Shown: positions 1 through 7,051 of the stretch, one piece after another
How the letters are laid out: each line of letters starts with the position of its first letter
How positions within the stretch are numbered: position 1 is the first letter of the stretch
From: Sulfuricurvum sp.
GTDB lineage: Bacteria; Campylobacterota; Campylobacteria; Campylobacterales; Sulfurimonadaceae
Assembly: GCA_030694265.1 (NCBI GenBank)
Contig: JAUXYP010000001.1
Span: 558,001-622,000, forward strand
Length of the DNA stretch: 64,000 bases
Reading direction: 5' to 3'
The notes under the pieces: generated by a model
Databases searched by the model: none
Seen by the model: only the letters and a program-made list of their open reading frames with translations
Told to the model about the DNA's origin: nothing
Program-made: the position numbers and the translations under genes

Positions 1-330
1 TTGAGCAATAAGAAGTGAGATACGTACCGAAGATTTGAATGCTTTCATACGATTTTGAGTGATGATATCCATCGCCATTTCACGTTGTTTTTTTATACGA
101 TTATTGAGATCAGGAGCAGGTATTCTACGTGCCTCACGAATCAAATCATGAACACTCTTATCAAATATTGAACTTTCATAAATGGGCAGTACATCATACA
201 GTGACATGAAAACAGCACGCTGCTCTTCGTCCATTTTACAGGAGTTATCACTGATTTTCAATGCGACTGTAACTGCACAATCACGTTCAAAGGTGTCGAG
301 TTTAGCGGCAACTTTGACGAAAGGATTCAT
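1..330 (-). CDS. Hypothetical protein, N-terminal part only
   Basis: The reading frame opens at an ATG at 330 and runs without a stop to the window edge, so at least 110 codons are present and the C-terminus lies outside. It starts two bases after the ferredoxin gene upstream ends, so it is the next gene of the same nif-region operon. The visible part is mostly helical and acidic to basic, with a DEEQRAVFMSLYD stretch that faintly recalls TerB-like helical proteins. I do not recognise the family and assign no function. Confidence 0.6.
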   Translation of the reverse strand, partial: MNPFVKVAAKLDTFERDCAVTVALKISDNSCKMDEEQRAVFMSLYDVLPIYESSIFDKSVHDLIREARRIPAPDLNNRIKKQREMAMDIITQNRMKAFKSSVRISLLIAQ

Positions 331-332
331 CT

Positions 333-728
333 TTACCCTACTTCTACCAGTTCATCAGGCTCTTCTTGGACAATTTTGCCAACGCCACGATCTTCATTTA
401 GGATGTCTTTACGGTATTTTTTTTCTCTGAATTCCGGAGATTTAGGTATACCGTTTTTCTCACTGAGTTTATAGACCTCAGTGTTGAGATAATGTCCATC
501 GAACTCTTTTGTATACGGCATATCCCACGTGATACATCCGATACTTGGACAAATAGCCGCACATTGTGGATCATCATAGACACCGACACACTCGATACAC
601 TTTTCAGGTTGTACATAATAGCGGTTATTCCCCATAGGATTATTGCTATCATCTACAATCGCATTGACGGGACATTGTTGCAAACAAGCATCACACGTGA
701 TGCACGTATCATCTATAATTACTGACAT
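333..728 (-). CDS. 2[4Fe-4S] ferredoxin, nif-associated (FdxN-like)
   Basis: A 131-residue ferredoxin. Cluster I is the CITCDACLQQCP motif near residues 9-20 and cluster II is CIECVGVYDDPQCAAIC, in which the second and third cysteines are separated by eight residues. That long second motif is typical of FdxN and Alvin-type ferredoxins found in nif clusters, which carry low-potential electrons to nitrogenase or to cofactor assembly. The C-terminus after about residue 75 is a charged extension. The gene is four bases from the NifX-like gene upstream, and a second ferredoxin with the same design lies two genes away. Its electron partner is not shown by the sequence. Confidence 0.88.
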   Translation of the reverse strand: MSVIIDDTCITCDACLQQCPVNAIVDDSNNPMGNNRYYVQPEKCIECVGVYDDPQCAAICPSIGCITWDMPYTKEFDGHYLNTEVYKLSEKNGIPKSPEFREKKYRKDILNEDRGVGKIVQEEPDELVEVG

Positions 729-731
729 TGT

Positions 732-1112
732 TTATTCCTTATCTTTTGTTGTGTGGACAATTCGAAGAAGCCACGGAGGAGGATTACCCAGCAACAATGC
801 TTGAAGCTTTACGATTGCTTCATCAATTCGCTCATTCTCCGCTGCACGCATAGGATAAATCTTAGAGGCGAGAACCATTTTGGAAGCTGTAGGACCGATT
901 TGAGAGCAGTACATAATGTCTGCTTCTTTTACAGTACCGATCTTATAGGCCAATTTTTCATGTTCATCTTCGATCGCATCTTGTGAACTGTCGAGTTTTT
1001 TTAGATACTCGGCATCGCCTTCACTGACACGGTACAGATCAAAACTTTTTGACCAACCAAAATGCTCATTTACATGAACTCCGTCTGATGAAGCAAACGC
1101 GATAAGCATCAT
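732..1112 (-). CDS. NifX/NafY-family cofactor-binding protein
   Basis: A 126-residue single-domain protein of the dinitrogenase iron-molybdenum cofactor family. It shows the family features LIAFASSDGVHVNEHFG at the N-terminus, a SQIGPTASKMVL loop, and the NGNPPPW-like C-terminal signature as LLGNPPPWLLR. Family members (NifX, NafY, the C-terminus of NifB) bind or escort FeMo-co or its precursor NifB-co. A second paralogue, the nifX next to nifN, is at 22416-22868, so this is an additional copy sandwiched between two ferredoxins. ATG at 1112 follows AAGGATTT. It may be a NifX-type carrier with a different partner; which one is not visible. Confidence 0.82.
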   Translation of the reverse strand: MMLIAFASSDGVHVNEHFGWSKSFDLYRVSEGDAEYLKKLDSSQDAIEDEHEKLAYKIGTVKEADIMYCSQIGPTASKMVLASKIYPMRAAENERIDEAIVKLQALLLGNPPPWLLRIVHTTKDKE

Positions 1113-1121
1113 AAATCCTTT

Positions 1122-1496
1122 TTATACCGCTACAGCTTCTCTAGCTTGGCGCATCTCATCAGAGATATCATCTCTAAATGTTTGCGGTGCCACTTCAGGA
1201 GACAATAGACCCCGTTTTTTGCTAGAGCTGATGACATAATCACTGCTGTTGACATAGTAATCATTATGTTCAGCCGTGTACGGCATATCCCAAACAATAC
1301 ACTCTTCTGTCGGACACGCTGCAGCACATGCTGGTGTTGACGCATGTTCGACACATTCAATACATTTTTCAGGTTTAACATAAGTGTATTCCCAATCACC
1401 GCGAGGGGAATCATCCACGCTTGCAATCGCACCTACTGGACATTCATCGATACATGCATCACAGTTGATGCATAGGTCTGTAATCATAACTGCCAT
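1122..1496 (-). CDS. 2[4Fe-4S] ferredoxin, nif-associated (FdxN-like)
   Basis: A 124-residue ferredoxin beginning at ATG 1496, preceded by AGGAGTTTTATT. A longer in-frame start exists 14 codons upstream but lacks a good ribosome site. Cluster motifs are CINCDACIDECP and CIECVEHASTPACAAAC, the same spacing as in the ferredoxin at 333-728. Both also share the WDMPYT segment after cluster II, so the two genes are probably an old duplication. It lies in the operon headed by the Sel1-NifU(C) gene. Expected role is electron delivery to nitrogenase or FeMo-co biosynthesis. Confidence 0.88.
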   Translation of the reverse strand: MAVMITDLCINCDACIDECPVGAIASVDDSPRGDWEYTYVKPEKCIECVEHASTPACAAACPTEECIVWDMPYTAEHNDYYVNSSDYVISSSKKRGLLSPEVAPQTFRDDISDEMRQAREAVAV

Positions 1497-1507
1497 AATA
1501 AAACTCC

Positions 1508-1954
1508 TTAATTGACGTTGTATAATTTGTCTTTGCATTTTTCATACGAGGTTGAATCCATAACCTGAATCAGTTTGATATCCACTGCCCTTAGCAGCAA
1601 AGTTACCTCGCATCCATCGCACAATTCCATCCGTTCAAAAGCATCCGTCGTAATAAGCGAATTCATCATCCCGCAAGGTGTATCGACACTCACTTCACTC
1701 AAAACAACACCCTTACGAAAATGTCGCAGTTCGCCCTGAAGATGATTCTCAATCGAAACACTCCCCTCTTTTGCACCCTTACAAATGGAGATGGCCGCCT
1801 CTTGAATATGACACTCTACTTCATCGCCAATACTGAGCCATTTAGGTGCTTTCGTTTTTAAAAGCTTAAACAGCTTGTCTTTTGCACGTATAGTAATACA
1901 GCTAAAAAACTCATCGCTTTTTATCGATTCGACCCGTGCGGCAAAAGCATTCAT
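1508..1954 (-). CDS. Di-TOBE (Mop) molybdate-binding protein
   Basis: A 148-residue protein built from two Mop/TOBE-like halves. The second half is the clearest, with the family pattern beginning SIENHLQGELRHFRKG followed by a V.EV.VDT.CG..NSLIT segment and a LCDGCEVTLLLRAVDIKL ending. Such molbindins bind molybdate or tungstate oxyanions and buffer intracellular Mo, which fits a nif operon that must supply FeMo-co. No DNA-binding ModE domain and no ABC ATPase domain are attached. Start ATG 1954 follows GGAGATCAT. It lies ten bases downstream of the Sel1-NifU(C) gene and just upstream of a ferredoxin. Confidence 0.8.
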   Translation of the reverse strand: MNAFAARVESIKSDEFFSCITIRAKDKLFKLLKTKAPKWLSIGDEVECHIQEAAISICKGAKEGSVSIENHLQGELRHFRKGVVLSEVSVDTPCGMMNSLITTDAFERMELCDGCEVTLLLRAVDIKLIQVMDSTSYEKCKDKLYNVN

Positions 1955-1963
1955 ATGATCTCC

Positions 1964-2692
1964 TTACCATAGATAGATAACAATCTTTTTATCAATCACA
2001 TTTTCAAACTGTTCCAAAATCATCCCTGCCGTTGTAGTAGGTCCAAGATGACATCCGGAACATGCCCCAAGATAACGCAGCCATACTTCGGGTGTATCTC
2101 CGCTTACAAAATGGACCAGTTCCACTCCGCCGCCGTCACTGGCAAGTATCGGAGCCAGATTTTCGCTGATAATTGCAGTAACAATCTCACGTTGAAGCGC
2201 TTCATCCATCCTACGAAATGCGACATTTATGTCAGAAGCTTGAGTTTGGTTGCTGACATACGTCAATAATGATTGTGCTTGGGTTTCTCCGGCATGCGCT
2301 GCTTTGATCATCCAATGCATGGAACTTTTGACGTCTTCATTGCGAAGCAGTATTCCAAGTTTGAGTTGTGCCATTCCCATACCGGCTTGTGCCGCTATTG
2401 TGTAATAACGAATTGCGTCTATAGAATTTGCACTTACACCAATTCCATTTTCATACATTCCACCAAGATAATAGGCTGCTGTTTCATGTCGATAAGATGC
2501 CGCTTTATCAAAAAGTTCAAATGCTTTATGAATGTTTTTCGCGACACCCAATCCCTTGACATACATGCTACCAAGATTAACCATAGCATCCGAATTTGAA
2601 TCGCTCAGAGATTCCCAGATTTTTTTTGCACTCATAAAGTCTTTTACATCGTAGGCTTTAATCGCGTCTTGCATCAAAGACTCTTCTTCCAT
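1964..2692 (-). CDS. Sel1-repeat protein fused to a NifU C-terminal (Nfu) domain
   Basis: A 242-residue fusion. Residues about 1-145 are Sel1-like TPR repeats (for example GSMYVKGLGVAKNIHKAFELF and the following YYLGGMYENGIGV). Residues about 165-242 are an Nfu domain, the C-terminal domain of NifU, with SDGGGVELV and the Fe-S scaffold motif CSGCHLGPTTTAGM (CxxC). Nfu domains hold a transient [4Fe-4S] cluster for delivery to targets, and Sel1 repeats mediate protein contacts. The natural inference is a targeted Fe-S carrier for nitrogenase maturation. It heads the operon that continues with the TOBE protein and ferredoxins and has a sigma-54-like element 38 bases upstream. Confidence 0.82.
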   Translation of the reverse strand: MEEESLMQDAIKAYDVKDFMSAKKIWESLSDSNSDAMVNLGSMYVKGLGVAKNIHKAFELFDKAASYRHETAAYYLGGMYENGIGVSANSIDAIRYYTIAAQAGMGMAQLKLGILLRNEDVKSSMHWMIKAAHAGETQAQSLLTYVSNQTQASDINVAFRRMDEALQREIVTAIISENLAPILASDGGGVELVHFVSGDTPEVWLRYLGACSGCHLGPTTTAGMILEQFENVIDKKIVIYLW

Positions 2693-2729
2693 TGCTGCGT
2701 CCCCTTATCTGATCATTTATATTTGATAT

Positions 2730-2746
2730 CTGCAATTGTCGTTCTA
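2730..2746 (-). promoter_or_regulatory. Sigma-54 -24/-12-like promoter for the Sel1-Nfu operon
   Basis: On the minus strand the sequence reads TAGAAC-GACAA-TTGCAG, with the two GA/GC elements spaced as in TGGCAC-N5-TTGC. The predicted start would lie about 25 bases before the ATG at 2692. The same variant precedes nifE, nifN, nifU, rpoN and tpx in this window. Inferred from motif only. Confidence 0.6.
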
Positions 2747-2751
2747 TGGTG

Positions 2752-2767
2752 AAGAATAAAAAATGCA
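2752..2767 (+). promoter_or_regulatory. Weak sigma-54-like element before the small plus-strand genes
   Basis: AAGAAT-AAAAA-ATGCA on the plus strand keeps the spacing of the local sigma-54 motif but matches only part of the -24 half. It would place a transcript start near 2779, ahead of the ATG at 2800. Low certainty; it lies back to back with the minus-strand element at 2730-2746. Confidence 0.3.
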
Positions 2768-2799
2768 TTTACCTCTCCTATAAACACAAAAGGATATTC

Positions 2800-3045
2800 A
2801 TGAGTCAAATCATCACATCCGAAATGACCGAGATTCGTCGTCTAATTGCTGAAACATTTGCAAAACGGAATTTTTAAAAAATTGAGATGGAAAAGTGGTA
2901 TGAAAAAAATTCAACCCGTTTTGAACATGCCAATGAACTCATGACCGTGGACTCCACTCTCTCAGAATTGGACAGTCATTATAAGCGGTTGTGGGATTAT
3001 CACAACACTAATCAACACGTATCACAAGGAGAAAATTATGAATGA
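2800..3045 (+). pseudogene. Small gene interrupted by one in-frame TAA
   Basis: From ATG 2800, preceded by AAAAGGATATTC, one frame encodes MSQIITSEMTEIRRLIAETF..., meets a TAA at 2875-2877, and then continues in the same frame as a plausible protein (KIEMEKWYEKNSTRFEHANE...) to a TGA at 3043-3045. The end overlaps the next gene start at 3038, as for a normal coupled gene. Without the stop it would give about 81 residues. Restart at ATG 2887 could still make the C-terminal 52 residues. A sequencing error, a real nonsense mutation or restart are all possible. Family not recognised. Confidence 0.6.
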
Positions 3046-3331
3046 AAACCAGCGAAGCGAACTCTTGAAACATGCCAAAGTCGCTTTTGAACGTGCCTGT
3101 ACATTACGGGATAATGAACGCATTGAAGTTTATCTGTACGATGGTGTAGTCAAAACTACGGATGTATTAACCGAAGATCATAAAATGGTTTACAGTACCA
3201 ACCGTATACTCTGTTATCAAGTTTGGGGTCATGACTATTTGGAGGATGAAATCAGCGCATGGATCGATCATGCACGCTTAGAGATATCTCCAAAACCGCT
3301 TGAAGAGAGTATTACTCAATGCTCTTGCTAA
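3038..3331 (+). CDS. Hypothetical nif-region protein, 97 residues
   Basis: Starts at ATG 3038 after AAGGAGAAAATT, a strong ribosome site, and overlaps the end of the interrupted gene before it. The protein is acidic with a central beta-rich stretch (IEVYLYDGVVKTTDVL) and ends in a short cysteine pair, CSC. I do not recognise a family. Its position in a small plus-strand group that lies back to back with the Sel1-Nfu operon suggests a role tied to nitrogen fixation, but nothing in the sequence proves it. Confidence 0.7.
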   Translation: MNENQRSELLKHAKVAFERACTLRDNERIEVYLYDGVVKTTDVLTEDHKMVYSTNRILCYQVWGHDYLEDEISAWIDHARLEISPKPLEESITQCSC

Positions 3332-3548
3332 ATCAAAAGGTGTCAGTAAGGACGAGATTAGCTCACATGAAGTCTTTGCAAACTTGCGCATGGAACAAAT
3401 AGAACAGATTGAGCATGCTGTCCTTGAGTACTGGTGGGATAATAAAGAGGTTGAAAACGCTAAAACACTGGCACTTGCCCAAATCAATGAAGCATTGGAA
3501 AGACTGAACGATGAATGTGATGTTTGCGATTATAGCGATCATCTTTAA
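3300..3548 (+). CDS. Hypothetical small protein, 82 residues
   Basis: The frame opens with TTG at 3300 inside the previous gene (32-base overlap) and ends at 3548, overlapping the converging VWA gene by four bases. The protein is helical, with a likely amphipathic segment around EQIEQIEHAVLEYWWDN and a C-terminal CDVCDY pair of cysteines. No good ribosome site supports the TTG start, so the true start is uncertain; an internal ATG at the MEQIEQ residues is an alternative. Family not recognised. The short cysteine pair, also seen in the gene before it, might bind a metal. Confidence 0.55.
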   Translation: MKRVLLNALAKSKGVSKDEISSHEVFANLRMEQIEQIEHAVLEYWWDNKEVENAKTLALAQINEALERLNDECDVCDYSDHL

Positions 3549-4693
3549 TCAAAAATCACCAAACCTCTCCCAAACGGCACCTTCGCTTTTCGTGACAGCG
3601 CCCACAGCACTTCATAATTTGGCGGTATACGGGGAAATGACCCCTCCCCATCGGTAAAATACAATAACATGGTCGTCATTGGCAAATTTGCCTCGACATA
3701 ATCGAACGTAGGGCGATAATCGGTTCCACCTCCCCCTTTAAGAGCAAAATCCATCCGTTCTCCCCCTTGAAACGTGTGATGGGCATGCACTTTGGCATCG
3801 GCGATGATCAGTTCGATCTTGACCGAGGGAAAATTTTGCATAATGACTTTAAACTCCTCCATAAACGCCCCCAAAAGCTGATCATCGATGGAGCCGCTCG
3901 TGTCGATAGCGACACAGAGGCTGAGCGTATCACTGGTAAGAGAGGGTAATGCAATGCCGCGATGGATGTGTTTTTTGTTGGGGGGCATGAAGGCGTAGTT
4001 GTTACGCATATGTCGATTGACGGCGTTGTAAAGTTCAAACCGCCAGTCCACGTCGCTGGGTTTTACTTTTTTCCCCAGTCTCTCCAACCCCAGAGGCATT
4101 GACCCTTTGCGCTGTGCCACTTCATGCGCTAACGATGCGGCATACTGCCATTGGGACTCGTCTTGGGTATCTAAATCATCTTCTATCCCCTCAATGTTGC
4201 TAAAACTATGGGCATCATCACCCTCATCTATCCCCTGATTTTCTTCTGAAGGCGTATCACCGCTGTGTCCAAACGCATCACCGCCCTCACCCAAAAATTC
4301 CTCTTTGAGAACATCGTATATCTCTTCGGCATACATCCCCTCATATTCAGTGTTGTAGTTTGCCCCTTGCGGAATACTCAGACCATTTTTTGCCAATAGA
4401 TTATTGATCGCATAGTCCGTTGCCAACTGCCACAGTTTGCCTCTACGATTGAGACGTCGTTGCTGATGAGCCAATACATGATGCATAACGGCATTGGTGA
4501 GTATGAACATCACCTCTTCTATTGTACGGCGTTCTAAAAAATCAGGGTTATAGATAAATCGCACCCCGTTACTCGCATAACCAGATAAATCCTCGCTGGG
4601 TTCATGCTTGAGCCTTGAGGCTAGCATCCCAAAATAGGGATACTTTACCGTTAGAAGGCTTTTGGCACGTAGTAATAATTCCTCTGAATTCAT
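3545..4693 (-). CDS. VWA-like / DUF2201 metallopeptidase-type protein
   Basis: A 382-residue protein of the DUF2201 family. The N-terminal half has a zincin-like segment, VMHHVLAHQQRR, near residues 69-80, where the HxxxAH arrangement resembles but does not equal HExxH. Residues about 120-170 are an acidic linker. The C-terminal half is a VWA-like domain with the MIDAS motif DTSGS and a GGGGTDYRP loop. Such proteins usually pair with a MoxR-type AAA+ ATPase, as here, where the upstream gene ends at the same base this one starts. The pair probably inserts a metal or remodels a metalloenzyme. Its target is unknown; nif location makes nitrogenase or an electron carrier a candidate. Confidence 0.8.
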   Translation of the reverse strand: MNSEELLLRAKSLLTVKYPYFGMLASRLKHEPSEDLSGYASNGVRFIYNPDFLERRTIEEVMFILTNAVMHHVLAHQQRRLNRRGKLWQLATDYAINNLLAKNGLSIPQGANYNTEYEGMYAEEIYDVLKEEFLGEGGDAFGHSGDTPSEENQGIDEGDDAHSFSNIEGIEDDLDTQDESQWQYAASLAHEVAQRKGSMPLGLERLGKKVKPSDVDWRFELYNAVNRHMRNNYAFMPPNKKHIHRGIALPSLTSDTLSLCVAIDTSGSIDDQLLGAFMEEFKVIMQNFPSVKIELIIADAKVHAHHTFQGGERMDFALKGGGGTDYRPTFDYVEANLPMTTMLLYFTDGEGSFPRIPPNYEVLWALSRKAKVPFGRGLVIFD

Positions 4694-5688
4694 CAGCGCA
4701 ACAACGTGTTAAACTGGCGCATCCACAACGGCCACCCATCAACACAATCGAGTTCAATTTTTCGTGCTCGTAAGTCCTGTACGATCATCACCGCAAACTC
4801 TCCGGGAAGTTTCAGGGAATAGAGGATCAAATTATTGAGTTTTTTAGCACTCATATAGTCGTTAACCCGCATCGACAATGCCGTACATAATATGTGTAAA
4901 GCAGACGGATCGGTAGGAACTTCGGTACACATACCCTCCATAATAGAGTCTAAATCCGGTAATTGTGCTGCTACCAAACGAAATCCGAGGTACGATGCCG
5001 CCAACTCTTCTCCTATAGCTCCGGAAACCATCGCAAAAACAAGATCCTCTTGCGGAGATGAGGCCATAATATCATTGACATACTGCCACGTCCGTGGTGT
5101 CGCAAATGACCTGCTCTCGGAATTAAAGACGAACAATGCATCGGGGCGATGAGCGATATAGGCAATGATAGAGGGATCGATCTGCGCTCCTATCGCCCAT
5201 ACCCGCCAATCTTCTACGTTGGCCTCCATCTCCAAATGGACAAATCGGTTTGCCAACGGTGCGGCCATGCGAAACACCACCCCACGGTCGCTCTCACGAT
5301 TACCCGCCGCGATGATTGCCCACCCATCGGGAAGTCGGTATTCACCTATTTTACGATCTAATATTAACTGATATGCAGATGCTTGAACCATCGGTGCCGC
5401 GGTGTTTAACTCATCGAGAAACAATATCCCTCTCTCTTGTGTCCCATCGGGCAAAAATGCCGGTGGTGCCCAAATAGCGGTGTCATTTTTGGCGTTGAAA
5501 AACGGTATACCGCGCAAATCGGTAGGATCGAGCAACGATAAACGCAGATCTATAAATGCACTCCCTTCTTCTTTGGCAATCTGTGCCACGATGGATGATT
5601 TTCCTATACCCGGAGGCCCCCATAAAAAAACGGGAACTTTGCGTTTGCACAAATGGGCAAGAGATCGTTTTGCACTTTGAGGGTTCAT
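4693..5688 (-). CDS. MoxR-type AAA+ ATPase
   Basis: A 331-residue AAA+ ATPase. ATG 5688 is chosen because AAAGGACGACA precedes it; the open frame extends 20 codons further without a ribosome site. Walker A is WGPPGIGKSS near residue 24, Walker B is ILFLDELN, followed by AAGNRESD (sensor 1) and the arginine-bearing APLANRF segment. MoxR ATPases work with a VWA protein to mature metalloenzymes; the VWA-like gene follows immediately and shares one base. A sigma-54-like element lies 33 bases upstream, so both are likely transcribed with nif genes. Confidence 0.87.
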   Translation of the reverse strand: MNPQSAKRSLAHLCKRKVPVFLWGPPGIGKSSIVAQIAKEEGSAFIDLRLSLLDPTDLRGIPFFNAKNDTAIWAPPAFLPDGTQERGILFLDELNTAAPMVQASAYQLILDRKIGEYRLPDGWAIIAAGNRESDRGVVFRMAAPLANRFVHLEMEANVEDWRVWAIGAQIDPSIIAYIAHRPDALFVFNSESRSFATPRTWQYVNDIMASSPQEDLVFAMVSGAIGEELAASYLGFRLVAAQLPDLDSIMEGMCTEVPTDPSALHILCTALSMRVNDYMSAKKLNNLILYSLKLPGEFAVMIVQDLRARKIELDCVDGWPLWMRQFNTLLR

Positions 5689-5720
5689 TGTCGTCCTTTG
5701 AATAGTTCTAAAGACGTAAA

Positions 5721-5736
5721 TGCATTTTTTGTACAC
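5721..5736 (-). promoter_or_regulatory. Sigma-54-like promoter for moxR/VWA pair
   Basis: Minus strand GTGTAC-AAAAA-ATGCA keeps the -24/-12 spacing with AC and TGC elements. It lies 33 bases before ATG 5688 and back to back with a plus-strand element at 5738-5753. Weaker -24 half than the nifE and rpoN examples. Confidence 0.45.
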
Positions 5737-5737
5737 A

Positions 5738-5753
5738 TAGAACAACAATTGTA
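5738..5753 (+). promoter_or_regulatory. Sigma-54-like promoter for the 186-residue unknown
   Basis: Plus strand TAGAAC-AACAA-TTGTA. The -24 half and spacer match the element before the Sel1-Nfu operon (TAGAAC-GACAA-TTGCA); the -12 half has GT instead of GC. It is 34 bases before the ATG at 5788. Confidence 0.45.
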
Positions 5754-5787
5754 TTGCATCTATTAAACAAACCCAAAGGAACCCACA

Positions 5788-6348
5788 ATGTCAATACAAA
5801 GCTACATCGCAGACAATAAACTCGAGTGGATGATCGTATTTAACGGTCCAACCCAATCTTACAAATACGCTTATCGCGGATGTCTCATCGTGACCGAGGG
5901 TAAAGTGATCTCATCAGAAAATACGTTGCCTCCTAAAACAATAGTTAAACAAGTATTATTAGCAACCAATAGTGACACCATCGACTTTTTGGCGTGCGAG
6001 CTTCCAAGTATCAACCTTTTTGAGGGATTTGTTGCGAAATACAAAGAGTATTTGACTCCTGAAGGAAAATACCTCATTTTTATCTCTGATATCAACGGTA
6101 AAGGGAAATTTGTTTATGAGGGGATTACATTCTACGCCTATGCGCTGGATGAGAGCTCTGTATGGAACGAAGTTCTTGATTATGCAGACCTATCCAAAGG
6201 GGATTTGAAAAAAATGTCCGACAAAGAGAAAATCGACGCAGTATGCGACGAGATGAAACGTACCAATCTCCGCATCACCGATAAAACGTATGAAGAGATC
6301 AAAGCAACTCAAACAGCACAAGGAAAACTGGCTTTCGGAGCTGTTTAA
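5788..6348 (+). CDS. Hypothetical nif-region protein, 186 residues
   Basis: ATG 5788 follows CAAAGGAACCCACA. The N-terminal two thirds look like an alpha/beta fold with several short strands (EWMIVFNG, GCLIVTEGKVI, IDFLACELP, KYLIFISDING), and the C-terminus is a lysine-rich helical tail. There is no signal peptide, membrane segment or cysteine motif. I do not recognise it. It is divergent from the moxR gene and has a promoter of the same kind, so co-expression with nitrogen-fixation genes is a reasonable inference. It converges on the HepT-like gene, overlapping it by four bases. Confidence 0.75.
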   Translation: MSIQSYIADNKLEWMIVFNGPTQSYKYAYRGCLIVTEGKVISSENTLPPKTIVKQVLLATNSDTIDFLACELPSINLFEGFVAKYKEYLTPEGKYLIFISDINGKGKFVYEGITFYAYALDESSVWNEVLDYADLSKGDLKKMSDKEKIDAVCDEMKRTNLRITDKTYEEIKATQTAQGKLAFGAV

Positions 6349-6713
6349 CTCTCTTTGTTATTCCCGTGAAAACGGGAATCCAACTCTAATCTTTTAATAT
6401 CATTTTTAAGCGGCAAAAGCTTGTTATTGATAATATCCCAAATTTCATCTGCGTCAATACCAAAATAATCATTTGCAATAATATTTCTAAAATCTTTTAT
6501 TTTTTGCCAAGGTATCTCAGCATGAGACATTTTAAAGTTCTCATCCAAACGGGAAATAATTTCCCCTATAACAACAAACTGCATCATCGAAGCATCAAAA
6601 CTTTTTTGGTCATGATAAAATGCATCCGCATCTTCAAAATCTCTTGAGTACAACTCTATCTTTTCAATAGATTCAACAAGTGCATTGAGATTAAAAATAA
6701 TGTTGTTAGACAT
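6345..6713 (-). CDS. HepT-like HEPN protein (DUF86), catalytic histidine replaced
   Basis: A 122-residue HEPN protein of the HepT/DUF86 family, encoded downstream of and overlapping a MntA-type nucleotidyltransferase by eight bases, the standard toxin-antitoxin order. The active-site motif, normally RxxxxHxY, reads RNIIANDYF near residue 76, so the histidine is asparagine here. HepT toxins are RNases whose His/Tyr region is AMPylated or otherwise neutralised by MntA, so this copy may be inactive. The last residues (SRFHGNNKES) are encoded by a palindromic repeat at 6360-6379. AT-rich relative to the nif genes around it. Confidence 0.85.
   Translation of the reverse strand: MSNNIIFNLNALVESIEKIELYSRDFEDADAFYHDQKSFDASMMQFVVIGEIISRLDENFKMSHAEIPWQKIKDFRNIIANDYFGIDADEIWDIINNKLLPLKNDIKRLELDSRFHGNNKES
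6360..6379. repeat. Short palindrome forming the end of the HepT-like gene
   Basis: ATTCCCGT-GAAA-ACGGGAAT is a perfect 8-base inverted repeat with a four-base loop, between converging genes. It resembles a widespread bacterial intergenic palindrome whose translation gives SRFHGN-type tails. It may act as a bidirectional terminator and now supplies the C-terminus of the HepT-like protein. Confidence 0.6.
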
Positions 6714-7044
6714 ACAAAGTATCTTTTAAAATCTGCTCTCTCGCATACGGTTTTAAATATTTTTCACGGGCCAAATCCACACTGCGGTTAAAAGACAAAG
6801 AGAGAAACTGTTTAAGAGAATCTTTTAAATCATAAACGTTTTGCGTACCTTCTTCAAGCTCTATTAATAAATCAACATCACTAGTATCTTTTTGTTCATT
6901 ACGCGCGAATGAGCCAAATAAACCTATTTTAGTAACATGATATTTTTCTAAAAGAAGTTTGCGATTATTTTGTAAAAAATCGACTATTTCATATTGTGTG
7001 TTCATGGAGTGTATTCTAGCATATTCGTCAAAATGTTTACTCAT
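6706..7044 (-). CDS. MntA-type minimal nucleotidyltransferase (antitoxin)
   Basis: A 112-residue nucleotidyltransferase. The signature GSFARNEQKDTSDVD fits GS-x10-DxD, and a third acidic residue is available in RSVDLA. MntA antitoxins transfer AMP from ATP to the HEPN toxin HepT; the partner gene follows with an eight-base overlap. The frame may start at 7044 or at the internal ATG 7005 (MNTQYE); neither has a clear ribosome site. The catalytic residues are intact although the partner lacks its key histidine, so the pair may have lost toxicity or taken another role. Confidence 0.85.
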   Translation of the reverse strand: MSKHFDEYARIHSMNTQYEIVDFLQNNRKLLLEKYHVTKIGLFGSFARNEQKDTSDVDLLIELEEGTQNVYDLKDSLKQFLSLSFNRSVDLAREKYLKPYAREQILKDTLYV

Positions 7045-7051
7045 TTAATTC

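Noticed and set aside
398-652. 84-residue minus-strand ORF inside the ferredoxin gene
   Set aside because: It is another frame of the 333-728 ferredoxin, with unnatural composition and no ribosome site.
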